Shown here piece by piece: positions 8,871 to 17,572 of a DNA stretch of 64,000 nucleotides. The notes under the pieces were generated by a model that worked only from the letters and a program-made list of their open reading frames with translations, ran no database searches and was not told where the DNA came from. Position 1 is the first letter of the stretch. Each line of letters starts with the position of its first letter. The translations under genes and the position numbers were made by a program. Source of the stretch: Streptomyces radicis (GTDB lineage: Bacteria > Actinomycetota > Actinomycetes > Streptomycetales > Streptomycetaceae); contig NZ_RBDY01000004.1 in assembly GCF_003626575.1 (NCBI RefSeq), forward strand, positions 1 through 64,000, read 5' to 3'.

Positions 8871-9308
8871 GAAGGCCTGATCGAGATCGAGAGCGAGGGC
8901 CCGCGGGCGCGCAAGACCTACCGGCTCACCGAGGCCGGGTCGCGCGAGCTGCACACGTGGCTGCTCACCGAGCCCGACCACACGCTGCGGTTCGAGCCGC
9001 TGCCGCGCTCGCTGTTCGCGTGGCGGCTCGCGCCCGAGGAGCTGTTGGGCCACCTGACCGCGGAGGCGGACCGCTACCGCGCGATGCGCGACATGTACCG
9101 GCGCTACGCGGACGCCAAGGACGCGGGCGCGTTCGGCAGCGGCCCCCCGGTGGAGGCGATGCGCACCACGCTCGAGGCGGGCGTCAGGATCTTCGACTCC
9201 CTGGCGGAGTGGGCGGACTGGGCCAGGGCCCGCGCCGACCACGCCGAGGCCACGGGAGACCACGGGAGACCACGAGTGACGGCCCCCCGCGTATCCGCCG
9301 TCTCCTGA
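8871..9308 (+). pseudogene. PadR family regulator, 5'-truncated
   Basis: The frame starts within the winged helix (EGLIEIESEGPRARKTYRLT), continues through TEAGSRELHTWL, and has the complete PadR C-terminal helical domain with the hydrophobic/Trp pattern (SLAEWADWARARAD). The first roughly 45 residues, including the recognition helix, and any start codon are missing. The break coincides with the break in the divergent SDR relic. In related genomes padR genes commonly sit divergent to the oxidoreductase they control, so one deletion probably removed the shared promoter and both N-termini. Confidence 0.75.
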
Positions 9309-9315
9309 CCCCCGT

Positions 9316-12096
9316 TCAGGGCGTGCCGAGCAGCGCCGCCAGCGCCCCGGTCGCCGCCTCCGTCACCTCCGTCACCTCCGCCGCCGGTGTCGGGGTGTGG
9401 CGGGACAGGTGGCGGGTGAGGTCCGCCGCGGGGGCGTCGAGGTACGGGGCGGCGCGGAGCGCGGCGTCGTCCGCGTCGCGCGCCAGGCCGTGCTCGACCA
9501 GCAGCGCGACGGCCGCGTCCCACAGCCCTGGGTCGTCGATCAGGTCGCGGACCGTCCCGATCCTCCGCTCCACCGGCGGCGGTTCGGGCACGGTCCAGGA
9601 GTGGCGGCCATGGCCGACCTCCCGCGTCTCCCCGCCCGGCAGGCACACCGTCGCGCGGGTGCCCACCGGGATCACCGCCTCGACCGTGAGCCGCCCGGCC
9701 GCCCTGCGCCAGCCCGCGCTCGCCTCGCCGTAGGGCGTGAGATGGCGCGCCGAGGCATGGGTGAACGCGCGGTACGGATACGGCCTGACCATGATCTCGC
9801 GGTAGCCGGGCGCGGCGGGGGCCAGGCCCGCGAGGGCGCGGTGCAGCCAGTCGGCGACCGCGCCGAGGGCGTAGTGGTTGAACGATGTCATCTGCCCGGG
9901 GTTGACGCTGCCGTCGGGGAGCATCGAGTCCCAGCGCTCCCACACCGTCGTGGCGCCCATGGTGACCGGGTAGAGCCAGGAGGGGCAGCCGCGTTCCATG
10001 AGGAGGCGGAACGCCAGGTCCGCGTGGCCCGTCGAGGTGAGCGCGTCGGTGATCAGCGGCGTGCCGACGAAGCCGGTCGCGATGTGGAAGCCCCCCGCGC
10101 GCACCAGGTCCGCCAACCGCCGCCCCGCGGCCTCACGTTGCCCGGGCGTGGGCAGCAGCGCCCACTCGATCGCGAGCGCGTACACGGTGGGCGCGTCGGA
10201 GAGGACGCGCCCCGCGCCGGTGACATAGTGCCGGGCGAACGCCTCCCGCGTCGCGGCGGCGAGCGTCGCGTAGCGCTCCCCCTCGGCCCCGATGAGGCGG
10301 GCCGCGCGCGCGGTGATCTCGGCGGAGCGCGCCAGGTGCGCGGTGGCGATGACGTCGCTGTCCGCGCGCGCCGCGAAGGGGTCGTCGGGCGGCGCGGCCG
10401 GGTCGAGCCAGTCGCCGAACTGGAAGCCCCCGGCCCGCACCCCGTCCACCGTCAGCGACGCCACCTTGTCCACCCACGCGCGCATCGACGCGAACGACCG
10501 CCGCAGGATCCCCGTGTCGCCGTACCGCTGGTGGAGCGTCCAGGGCACGAAGGCGGCGGCGTCACCCCAGGCCGCCGCGGTCGGCCCTTCGCCGCGCAGC
10601 ACGTCGGGTATCACGAACGGGACCGAGCCGTCCGGGAGCTGATCGGCCGCCAGGTCGGCGAGCCAGGTCGACAGAAAGCCCGCCGTGTCGAACAGGAAGC
10701 TCGCGGTGGGCGCGAAGACCTGGATGTCGCCGGTCCAGCCGAGCCGTTCGTCGCGCTGGGGACAGTCGGTGGGCACATCGAGGAAGTTCCCGCGCATGCC
10801 CCACACGACGTTCTCGTGCAGCCGCTCGACATCGGGGTCCGAGCACGTGAACCAGCCGGTGCGGCGCAGATCGGTGCCCACCACGACGGCCTCGGCCTCG
10901 AAGGAGTCGAACGCGTCGAGCCCGTTCACCTCCGCGTAGCGGAAGCCGTGGAACGTCAGCTCGGGCTCGAGCACCAGGTCGTCCGCCGCGGGCACGACGA
11001 ACGTGTCCGTGGCCTTGGCGCCGCGCAGCGGGCGCGTGCCCAGCTCGCCGTCCGCCAGGACCTCGGCGTGCCGCAGCGTGACCTCGCCGCCCTCGCGCGT
11101 GCCCCTGGTGGTGAGCCTGACCCGGCCGACGACGTTCTGGCCGAAGTCCACCAGCGTCCGGCCCGAAGGCGAGGTCCAGGTGCGCGCCGCGGGCAGCACG
11201 TCCGTCACCCGCACCGGCGGGCCCTCGGGCGCGACCAGCCGCCCGAGGTCAGCGTCGAGCACGTCGACCGCGTCGGTCGGGCCCTCGGGCATGGCGCGCA
11301 GATCGGTGCGCTGCCCGTCGTAGAGGTCGTCGGCGAGCACGCCGCTCGGGCGCGCCGACCACGAGCCGTCGGTGCCGAACGTCTCGACCAGGCCGCTCTC
11401 GTACACCACCTCCAACTGGGCGAGCAACGCCAGCCGTTGCCCGTAGAGGGCGCCCGCGCCCGCCCAGCCGAGGCGGCCGCGGTACCAGCCGTTGCCGAGC
11501 AACGCCTCCAGGACGTTCTCACCCTCGGTCAGCAGGGCGGTCACGTCATGGGCCCGATAGCGCAGGCGGTGGGCGTAGCTGGTCCAGCCGGGCTCCAGGA
11601 CCTCGTCGCCGACGCGCGTGCCGTTGAGCGTCGTCGTGTGAACGCCATGGGCGGTGAGGTAGAGGCGCGCGGAGGCGATGCCGGGGCGCACGGTGGCCGT
11701 TCCGCGCAGGAGGGGCGCGGGGTCGCCGACGCGGCCGATGGTCGCGGGGCTCACGAACCTGGCCATCCAGTCCTCCGGCACCAGCAGCCCGGCCTCGGCG
11801 GTGACCGGCTCGCCCCAGTCGGTCCAGCGCGCGCCGCTCGCCGCCCTGACCCGCACGGTGGCGCGCTCCCTGGAGGCCAGCGGCGCGAACGGCCAGTCGA
11901 CGAGCACCTGTTCGGGGGACTCCACGCGGCGGGTGAACGTTCCGGGCACCCCGTCGAGCCGCAGCTCGTAGGCCGTCTGGCGCCAGTCGGGGTCGTCGGT
12001 CGCGGTCGTCCAGGACAGGCGGGGCGCGGGGGTTCCCAGGCCCAGGGGGTCGTCGCGGTGCTCGAAGCGGACGGGGCCGACGGTGGCGAAGGTCAT
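9316..12096 (-). CDS. GH78 alpha-L-rhamnosidase
   Basis: A 926-residue glycosidase releasing terminal alpha-L-rhamnose from plant glycosides or polysaccharides. Order: N-terminal beta-sandwich domains (about 1-330, with RLYLTAHGVHTTTLNGTRVG and NGWYRGRLGW), then the (alpha/alpha)6 barrel. The barrel carries the GH78 signature DCPQRDERLGWTGD, which contains active-site acidic residues, and WERWDSMLPDG. A C-terminal beta-sandwich follows. There is no signal peptide, so it is probably cytoplasmic and acts on imported oligosaccharides. The ATG at 12096 has a GGAGA ribosome site. The last roughly 60 residues beyond the sandwich are Ala/Arg-rich. It stands alone between a relic locus and a small gene on the same strand. 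Confidence 0.92.
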   Translation of the reverse strand: MTFATVGPVRFEHRDDPLGLGTPAPRLSWTTATDDPDWRQTAYELRLDGVPGTFTRRVESPEQVLVDWPFAPLASRERATVRVRAASGARWTDWGEPVTAEAGLLVPEDWMARFVSPATIGRVGDPAPLLRGTATVRPGIASARLYLTAHGVHTTTLNGTRVGDEVLEPGWTSYAHRLRYRAHDVTALLTEGENVLEALLGNGWYRGRLGWAGAGALYGQRLALLAQLEVVYESGLVETFGTDGSWSARPSGVLADDLYDGQRTDLRAMPEGPTDAVDVLDADLGRLVAPEGPPVRVTDVLPAARTWTSPSGRTLVDFGQNVVGRVRLTTRGTREGGEVTLRHAEVLADGELGTRPLRGAKATDTFVVPAADDLVLEPELTFHGFRYAEVNGLDAFDSFEAEAVVVGTDLRRTGWFTCSDPDVERLHENVVWGMRGNFLDVPTDCPQRDERLGWTGDIQVFAPTASFLFDTAGFLSTWLADLAADQLPDGSVPFVIPDVLRGEGPTAAAWGDAAAFVPWTLHQRYGDTGILRRSFASMRAWVDKVASLTVDGVRAGGFQFGDWLDPAAPPDDPFAARADSDVIATAHLARSAEITARAARLIGAEGERYATLAAATREAFARHYVTGAGRVLSDAPTVYALAIEWALLPTPGQREAAGRRLADLVRAGGFHIATGFVGTPLITDALTSTGHADLAFRLLMERGCPSWLYPVTMGATTVWERWDSMLPDGSVNPGQMTSFNHYALGAVADWLHRALAGLAPAAPGYREIMVRPYPYRAFTHASARHLTPYGEASAGWRRAAGRLTVEAVIPVGTRATVCLPGGETREVGHGRHSWTVPEPPPVERRIGTVRDLIDDPGLWDAAVALLVEHGLARDADDAALRAAPYLDAPAADLTRHLSRHTPTPAAEVTEVTEAATGALAALLGTP

Positions 12097-12122
12097 GCGG
12101 TCTCCAGCCTCGGTGGTGGCCC

Positions 12123-12434
12123 TCAGCCGTAACACTTCCCGCAGTAGCAGGCGCCGAAGGTGTAGGGCGTGCACGGCGGGCGGCGCGCCCGCGAGGCGCC
12201 GTCGCGGGGGCGAGGGGCGCGTCCGGTGCGCGGGGGGCGCGGGGGGCGCGGGTCGTCGCCGCCCGCGCCGACGGCGTCGGACTCCCGACGGGTGCCCGCG
12301 CCCGGCGCGGCGCCGCCGCCCAACAGCCGGTCCCTGAACGCCTGTGCGTCCCTGCGCTGCTGGCGCTCCCTGGCCCGCCGCCGCTGCTCCCGCCGGGCCG
12401 CCGGAGTCCTCTTCCGCCCGCTCGCCCTGGCCAT
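12123..12434 (-). CDS. small basic protein with C-terminal Cys cluster
   Basis: A predicted 103-residue protein. The first 40 residues are extremely Arg/Gln-rich (RREQRRRARERQQRRDAQAF). A Pro/Arg-rich low-complexity stretch follows, then the ending TPYTFGACYCGKCYG. The closing CxCxxC arrangement could bind a metal. It ends 27 bp before the rhamnosidase start, on the same strand, so co-transcription is possible. I do not recognise the family. Arg-rich frames arise easily in such GC-rich DNA, but the ordered Cys-rich end argues for a real gene. Confidence 0.5.
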   Translation of the reverse strand: MARASGRKRTPAARREQRRRARERQQRRDAQAFRDRLLGGGAAPGAGTRRESDAVGAGGDDPRPPRPPRTGRAPRPRDGASRARRPPCTPYTFGACYCGKCYG

Positions 12435-12519
12435 GGGTTCTCCCTACCCGCCGCAGGGGCAGGGAACGCGCGGGCGACCCCACGCCCGGCGCCCTCGCGA
12501 GGCCCCGTAGCGTGTGGCC

Positions 12520-12909
12520 ATGAGCTCCCCCACCCCCTTCGCCACCGTGCGGCTCGACGAGGCGCCGCACGTCACCGCCCCCGACGGGGCGGCGGTCCGG
12601 CCGCTGTGCACGCTGCCCGGCGCCAGCTTCGCCCACTTCGAACTCGCCCCGCACCAGGTGACCCAGGCCGTCTCGCACGCCACGGTCGAGGAGATCTGGT
12701 ACGTGATCGCCGGTCATGGCCACATCTGGCGCCGCCAGGACGGGCGTGAGGAGACCACCGCCCTCACGCCAGGCGTGTGCCTGACGATCCCGCTGGGCAC
12801 GACGTTCCAGTTCCGCGCGGGAACGGACGGGCTGCGCGTCATCGCCGCCACCCTGCCCCCGTGGCCCGACACCCCGGACGAGGCCCGCCCCGAACAGGGC
12901 CCCTGGTAG
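12520..12909 (+). CDS. cupin domain protein
   Basis: A 129-residue single-domain cupin. Cupin motif 1 appears around HATVEEIWYVIAGHGHIW and motif 2 around LTIPLGTTFQFRAG. Together they form a small beta-barrel that often binds a metal or small ligand. His/Glu spacing is only partly conserved, so metal binding is uncertain. The ATG at 12520 is preferred; GTG at 12514 is in frame. The gene converges with the YciO-type gene, ending eight bases before that gene's stop. Function beyond the fold is unknown. Confidence 0.75.
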   Translation: MSSPTPFATVRLDEAPHVTAPDGAAVRPLCTLPGASFAHFELAPHQVTQAVSHATVEEIWYVIAGHGHIWRRQDGREETTALTPGVCLTIPLGTTFQFRAGTDGLRVIAATLPPWPDTPDEARPEQGPW

Positions 12910-12916
12910 ACGGCTC

Positions 12917-13537
12917 CTACTCGAACCGCGCGGGGTCGCCCGCGCCATGGCGGACGATCTCGGCCTCGCCCTCGGAGAAGTCGACCACCGTGGTGGGCAC
13001 GGTCCCGCAGTCGCCGGAGTCCACGACCGCGTCCACCACGTGGTCGAGCCGCTCCTTGATCTCCCACCCCTGGGTCAGCGGCTCCTCCTGGTCGGGCAGC
13101 AGCAACGTGCTGGACAGCAACGGCTCGTCCAGCTCGGCCAGCAGCGCCTGGACGACCGGGTGATCGGGGATGCGCACCCCGATGGTCTTGCGCTTGGGAT
13201 GCAGCAGCCTGCGCGGCGCCTCCTTGGTCGCGGGCAGGATGAACGTGTAACTCCCGGGCGTCGCGGCCCTGACGGCCCTGAACACGGTGTTGTCCATCCG
13301 CACGAACTGCCCGAGCTGCGCGAAGTCCCGGCAGACCAGGGTGAAATGGTGCCGGTCGTCGAGCCGCCGGATCGCCCGGATCCGGTCGACCCCGGCGCTG
13401 TCGCCCGGGCGGCAGCCGAGCGCGAAGCAGGAGTCCGTCGGATAGACGATGAGCCCCCCGTCGCGAACGATCCCCACCACCTGGTCGACCAGCCGACGCT
13501 GGGGGTTCTCCGGGTGCACATCGAAGTATCTCGCCAT
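12917..13537 (-). CDS. YciO/YrdC/Sua5-type protein
   Basis: A 206-residue protein of the Sua5/YciO/YrdC family, which binds RNA and nucleotide; canonical members make threonylcarbamoyl-AMP for tRNA t6A. The conserved N-terminal block GGLIVYPTDSCFALGC, the KRKTIGVRIPDHP region and LLSSTLLLP are visible. Length and the N-terminus MARYFDVHPENPQ resemble the YciO subgroup rather than the essential TsaC, so the exact role is uncertain. The minus-strand gene converges with the cupin gene. Confidence 0.85.
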   Translation of the reverse strand: MARYFDVHPENPQRRLVDQVVGIVRDGGLIVYPTDSCFALGCRPGDSAGVDRIRAIRRLDDRHHFTLVCRDFAQLGQFVRMDNTVFRAVRAATPGSYTFILPATKEAPRRLLHPKRKTIGVRIPDHPVVQALLAELDEPLLSSTLLLPDQEEPLTQGWEIKERLDHVVDAVVDSGDCGTVPTTVVDFSEGEAEIVRHGAGDPARFE

Positions 13538-13628
13538 GCGACGACCCTAGGGGGTGGCGGCGGCCGGGACGGCCGCGCACCAGGCGCCCCTCCCGTGGGC
13601 GCCGAGCCGTGCCCCACGGCCGCCCGCG

Positions 13629-14282
13629 CTAACCCACCTTCCCCACCTCCCTCAACTGATCCGCATGCCGCGTGAGCGCGTCGACACGATCGGCCAGATC
13701 GGGATGCGCCCCCGCCACATCAGGTCGCGCCGCCGACAGGGGCCCGATGAGGCCCGACGCGTCGTCGGCGGCGAGCGCGGCGGACAGGGACGCGCGGGCG
13801 TCGGCCGACAGCTCGGGCACCGCCGAGATCTGCCCCGCCAACTGCCGCAGATCGGCAGCGTGGCTGCGCGCCCACGCGGTGACCGTGCGATCCCCCGCGC
13901 GGCGGTCGCGCGTGGCGCGCACCCGCTCCTCGCCGGTCGAGCCCGGCGGCCCGGGGCGGACGCGCAGATAGCGCCGCTCGGCGGCCTGGCGGCTGGCCAC
14001 CCCCAGGGGGCGCGCGAGATCGGCCCAGCTCGCGCCCGCGTCGCGCGCCGTCTCGATCAACCCCGACTCCCACCCGGCGAGCCGGTCACGCACCTGCCGC
14101 AGCAGGAGCAGCGCGCCCAACACCTGCTCGGCGCTCGCCCCTTCGTCGGCGGCGGACTCCGGGGTCAGATCGGCGGTGCTGAGCGCCTCGTCGATGGCGC
14201 CGAGGGCCGCGAACGCGGCGAGGAACGACGTGGGTGAGCCGCCCCGCCCGTCCGGCGGGGGCGGCTGGCCGGATTCGGTCAC
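13629..14282 (-). CDS. rheA: RheA-like repressor of hsp18
   Basis: A 217-residue cytosolic regulator. The central region (DAGASWADLARPLGVASRQAAERRYLR) reads as a helix-turn-helix, flanked by Ala/Leu-rich helices. It is divergent from a small heat-shock gene, and the gap holds the inverted repeat TGTCATC-N5-GATGACA. From memory that is the operator described for RheA of Streptomyces albus, a thermosensing repressor of hsp18. Identification rests on this arrangement and operator plus length. The operators lie upstream of both genes, so autoregulation is likely. No distinct sensor domain can be seen. Confidence 0.75.
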   Translation of the reverse strand: MTESGQPPPPDGRGGSPTSFLAAFAALGAIDEALSTADLTPESAADEGASAEQVLGALLLLRQVRDRLAGWESGLIETARDAGASWADLARPLGVASRQAAERRYLRVRPGPPGSTGEERVRATRDRRAGDRTVTAWARSHAADLRQLAGQISAVPELSADARASLSAALAADDASGLIGPLSAARPDVAGAHPDLADRVDALTRHADQLREVGKVG

Positions 14283-14314
14283 GAGAGCTTCCTTTCCTGC
14301 GGCGCGGACACCGA

Positions 14315-14333
14315 TGTCACCCTATCAATGACA
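14315..14333. promoter_or_regulatory. degenerate RheA-type operator
   Basis: TGTCACC-CTATC-AATGACA keeps the seven-base arms and five-base spacing of the perfect site next to it, with one change in each arm (12 of 14 arm positions match). It lies 33 bp upstream of the rheA-like start. Its centre is 27 bp from the centre of the perfect site. Confidence 0.6.
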
Positions 14334-14341
14334 TCGGGATT

Positions 14342-14360
14342 TGTCATCGGATGGATGACA
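14342..14360. promoter_or_regulatory. perfect RheA-type operator TGTCATC-N5-GATGACA
   Basis: TGTCATC (14342-14348) and GATGACA (14354-14360) are perfect inverted arms separated by GGATG. The site sits between the divergent rheA-like and hsp18 genes and matches the published RheA recognition sequence as I recall it. Confidence 0.75.
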
Positions 14361-14421
14361 TGATACAACGGAGTCAGGTTCAAGCGCACTGGCAGACAGT
14401 GACCGACTGGAGGTGTTCTCC

Positions 14422-14850
14422 GTGTTGATGCACACCGACCCCTTCCGTGAGTTCGACCGGCTGACACAGCAGGTGTTCGCCGGGACGGGCACATGGTCCC
14501 GGCCGTCGAGCATGCCGGCGGACGCGTATCGCGAGGGCGAGGACCACGTCCTCGCCCTCGACCTGCCGGGCGTCTCGCCCGACGCGATCGACATCGACGT
14601 CGAGCAGAACGTCCTGACCGTCAGGGCCGAGCGCCGCCCCACGGCCTCCGATGACGTGCGGATGGAGATCTCCGAGCGGCCCCTCGGCGTCTTCTCCCGG
14701 CGCTTCCTGCTCGCCGACTCCCTCGACACCGACCGCATCACCGCCGACTACGACGCGGGGGTCCTGACCGTGCGGATCCCCGTCACCGAGCGGTCGAAGC
14801 CATGCAAGATCCCCATCGGCCAGCGCGCCCGCAGGGCGATCGGCCGCTGA
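14422..14850 (+). CDS. hsp18: Hsp20/alpha-crystallin small heat-shock protein Hsp18
   Basis: A 142-residue ATP-independent holdase chaperone that binds unfolding proteins during heat stress. The N-terminus MLMHTDPFREFDRLTQQVF is typical of streptomycete Hsp18. The alpha-crystallin domain spans about 38-130, with LALDLPGVSPDAIDIDVEQN and the closing GVLTVRIPV. GTG at 14422 is chosen because GGAGGT ends seven bases upstream; the upstream frame start at 14413 overlaps that site. A C-terminal I/L-x-I/L motif (KIPI) for oligomer assembly is present. Two RheA-type operators lie upstream, indicating heat-inducible derepression. Confidence 0.92.
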   Translation: MLMHTDPFREFDRLTQQVFAGTGTWSRPSSMPADAYREGEDHVLALDLPGVSPDAIDIDVEQNVLTVRAERRPTASDDVRMEISERPLGVFSRRFLLADSLDTDRITADYDAGVLTVRIPVTERSKPCKIPIGQRARRAIGR

Positions 14851-14958
14851 CTCCCTGATCCGACCCCACCGGCCGCCCACGCGCGGGGACCGTGCCCCTC
14901 CCCGCCGAGGGCGGCCGACCACCCCGACACCCGCACACAAGCTGACGAGAAAGGCGCC

Positions 14959-15171
14959 GTGACCCCGATGTCCCTCCATCCCCGACCCACCGCGCCCGCC
15001 GAGGGCTTGGCGCTCGCCCACGGCACCGGCGATGACCCGGCCGCCACGCGCCGGGACACCGGATCCGTCCCCACCACCCTCGCCGCGCTGCTGGACGACG
15101 CGCGGCTCGACCGGGGCATAGCCGCCCTCCCCTCCGGCCCGGAGGCCACCTCGCGCATCATCTCCTCGTAG
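14959..15171 (+). CDS. uncertain small ORF downstream of hsp18
   Basis: This 70-codon GTG frame has a fair ribosome site (GAGAAAGG). The product shows no recognisable domain. Its 3' end runs antisense to the tail of a decayed alcohol dehydrogenase gene, so it may be a chance frame. It is listed only because of its ribosome site and its position after hsp18. Confidence 0.25.
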   Translation: MTPMSLHPRPTAPAEGLALAHGTGDDPAATRRDTGSVPTTLAALLDDARLDRGIAALPSGPEATSRIISS

Positions 15172-15604
15172 GAGTGAGCAGCCATGCCATGGCTGCCCAG
15201 GATTTCGGGTCCAGCGCGACCACGCGGTCCATCGGCACCCAGGCACCGCTCGGCAGCAGGCCCACCTGCACATGCCTGCCCCGCGGACGCAAGCCCTCAA
15301 GGGACGCCGCACAGGCCGCCTCCGAGCCAAAGGCGTCAAGCGACAGATGCGTCCCACCGCCCGTCACCTCCCGCACCACACCACCCGACGACCCGTCGGC
15401 CTCGGCGCCGCCCACGCAGACCTCGGCGCCGAGCCGACGGGCCACCTCCAAGGCGCCAGGCGCCCCATCCACCCATGCCAATCGCTCCGACACAGCCGCG
15501 TCGCCTCCACCCGCACCGCCACCCCACCGGGCGGCGCCACCGGATCCGGGCACCTCCCGCACCGCAAGCTCCCCACCGAACTCCTCGAACACCACAGCCC
15601 GCAC
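15139..15604 (-). pseudogene. zinc-dependent alcohol dehydrogenase relic
   Basis: Fragments of one medium-chain dehydrogenase lie in order but in different frames. [19 protein letters not shown] opens at a GTG (15604). [20 protein letters not shown] then RSDWHGWMG follow in a shifted frame (around 15500-15560). The text then jumps to [20 protein letters not shown] and LEGLRPRGRHVQVGLLPSG, and after another shift EILGSHGMAAHSYEEMMREV. The whole middle, including the structural zinc lobe and much of the nucleotide-binding domain, is deleted. The combination of frameshifts and core deletion excludes a functional enzyme. Its 3' limit is uncertain and may reach about 15040. Confidence 0.75.
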
Positions 15605-15699
15605 AGCACACTCCTCACCTGGACCGCCCCACCCATCCTGCCGTCATGGGACGTTGACGCCGAACGCCCAGGTCGTTCCCGAGCGGCGCCGCGAGCGGA

Positions 15700-16971
15700 T
15701 CAGTCGGGCCCCGGCCCGGGCCGCGATCCGGTGCCGGTCACGCGGCGGCGCCACCGAGGACCCGCGAGAGCCGGAGACACCGGACGGGGGGTGACCGCGG
15801 GGCGGCGGCGTAGCTCCACCGCGGCCGATACCCCGGTCACCACCAGGGCGAGCGCCGCGCACACGACGATCGCCGCACGCGGGCCCGACCGCTCGATCAG
15901 CGGCGCGGCCAGCAGACCGGCGATCCCATACCCGACACCCGCGCCGACATAGAGAAGGGAGAACGCCACGCTCCAGGTGTGTTCGGGCAGGGACCCCTGC
16001 ACCGCCAGCGCCCTGGCCGCCCCGAACGGCGCCTGCAACGCCCCCGCGCCCCCCACCAGGACAAGCGCCATCGCCTGATGGGTGGCCAGCCCGGTCCCCG
16101 CGACACACAGGCCCAACGCGCCCAGCAGCACTGCGGATTGGACGGCCGCCCGCCCCGGCCACGCGCGGGCCCCATAGCCCAGCCCGGCCGCGATGCCCGC
16201 CCCCGCCATCACGGTCAGCCACACCCCCGACGCGTCGCCCGAGACGCCCAGCAACGGAAGGAGCCCGAACAGCGAGACGGTCAGCCCGCCGACCGCGAGG
16301 TTCGACGCGGCCGTCTGCGCGCACGCGGGAAACAGCGGCGCCAGGTCGCGGGCCATCTCCCGTCCCGACACCACCCGTTGAACGCCGACCGGCCGCACCT
16401 CCCGCTGCGCGAAGGCCAGCACGGCGCCCAGCGCGGCGAACCCCGCCATGACCGCCGTGGGCGCCAGCGGCCCGAGCCAGCCGCCGAGCCCCGCGACCAG
16501 GACGGGGGCCACCATCCACGCCGAGGTGCCCGCGGCCGACTCGAGCCCGAGCGCCGCCCTGGCCTCACCCGGCGCCAGCCGCAGCACCATCGTGCGCAGC
16601 CCGCCGATCGCGCCCGCCGCGACCGCCCCCGCCGAGGCGGCGAGCGCCGCCAGCACCACGAGCGGCACCCGCCCCGCCAGCGCCACCGCGAGACCGAACA
16701 GCACGGCCTCCGCGCCCAGCACCAGGGCGAACTCCCGCCGCACCGGCCGCCGGTCGAACCTCCGCCCCAGCGGCGCGGCCGTCAGCGCCTCGGCCAGCGC
16801 GTGCGTGCCGACAAGCACCGCCCCGTTCGCCAGCGAGCCCTCCGCGCCCCGCCCCAGATAGACGAGCCCGAGCGGTGCCATGGCCACGGGGAAGCGCTGG
16901 CACAGGAACAGGGCGAGCCAGGGCCGCAGGCCGGGGCGGCGCAGCAACGCGCCATATCCGTTACCGGTCAT
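15700..16971 (-). CDS. MFS transporter
   Basis: A roughly 423-residue integral membrane protein with about twelve hydrophobic segments and an MFS-type loop between TM2 and TM3 (GRRFDRRPVRREF). It probably exports small molecules or drugs with proton coupling; the substrate cannot be inferred. The start at 16971 (MTGNGYGALLRRPG) fits the family better than the longer frame from 16995. It is divergent from a CGNR regulator 54 bp away, and both may be transcribed without leaders. The C-terminal tail is Arg/Pro-rich. Local control by the CGNR protein is an inference from position. Confidence 0.82.
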   Translation of the reverse strand: MTGNGYGALLRRPGLRPWLALFLCQRFPVAMAPLGLVYLGRGAEGSLANGAVLVGTHALAEALTAAPLGRRFDRRPVRREFALVLGAEAVLFGLAVALAGRVPLVVLAALAASAGAVAAGAIGGLRTMVLRLAPGEARAALGLESAAGTSAWMVAPVLVAGLGGWLGPLAPTAVMAGFAALGAVLAFAQREVRPVGVQRVVSGREMARDLAPLFPACAQTAASNLAVGGLTVSLFGLLPLLGVSGDASGVWLTVMAGAGIAAGLGYGARAWPGRAAVQSAVLLGALGLCVAGTGLATHQAMALVLVGGAGALQAPFGAARALAVQGSLPEHTWSVAFSLLYVGAGVGYGIAGLLAAPLIERSGPRAAIVVCAALALVVTGVSAAVELRRRPAVTPRPVSPALAGPRWRRRVTGTGSRPGPGPD

Positions 16972-17025
16972 AGGATTAGAAGGTAAGCATGACATGAGGG
17001 ACCGTCAACGCCTAGAGTGGGCGGC

Positions 17026-17571
17026 GTGAGTGCGGTCAGTGTCGCGCCGGGAGCGTTGGAGCAGGTCAGGACGTTTCTCAACACCTGGCGCCTGCCGAAC
17101 GACACGCGGACCCCCGAGGATCTGCTGCCCGGGCTGGCAGGCGCGGAGGCGTCCTGGCGCGCCGCGCTGCCGGATGTGGCGCCGGTCGGCGCGGGCGAGT
17201 GGGAGGAGCTGCTGCGGCTGCGCGCCGACCTGAGGGACGCGCTGGGCGAGCACGCGCCCGACGGGCTGCGGGGGTGGCTGGCCCGCCACCCGGTCGTCGC
17301 GGCGCTCGGCGACGACCCGCCCGTGCGGCACAGACCCCAGCACCCCGGCGCGGTCGGCGACCTGCTGGCGTTGGTGGTCGACGCCATGGCGTACGGCCGC
17401 TGGCCGAGGCTCAAGGCGTGCCCCGACTGCCGCCATGTCTTCTACGACCACAGCCGCAACCGGAGCCGCACCTGGTGCGGCATGTACGCGGAACGCCCCG
17501 AGGGTCGCGCCTGCGGAAGCATCGCCAAGGTTCGCACCTACCGGAAGCGCAAGCGCGAGCAGGCCGCCTGA
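17026..17571 (+). CDS. CGNR zinc finger / ABATE domain regulator
   Basis: A 181-residue DNA-binding protein: N-terminal ABATE-type domain (about 1-130) and a C-terminal CGNR zinc finger. The finger reads LKACPDCRHVFYDHSRNRSR, then WCGMY and finally CGSIAKVRTYRKRKR. The four zinc-ligand Cys are present, but the name-giving CGNR is CGSI here and extra residues (AERPEGRA) lie between the Cys pair. The GTG at 17026 follows a TAGAGT-like -10 by about ten bases, so the message may be leaderless. It is divergent from the MFS gene, a usual layout for a regulator and its exporter. Confidence 0.8.
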   Translation: MSAVSVAPGALEQVRTFLNTWRLPNDTRTPEDLLPGLAGAEASWRAALPDVAPVGAGEWEELLRLRADLRDALGEHAPDGLRGWLARHPVVAALGDDPPVRHRPQHPGAVGDLLALVVDAMAYGRWPRLKACPDCRHVFYDHSRNRSRTWCGMYAERPEGRACGSIAKVRTYRKRKREQAA

Positions 17572-17572
17572 G

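Noticed and set aside
9397..12132. 911-codon plus-strand frame opposite the rhamnosidase
   Set aside because: Antisense shadow of a well-conserved GH78 gene.
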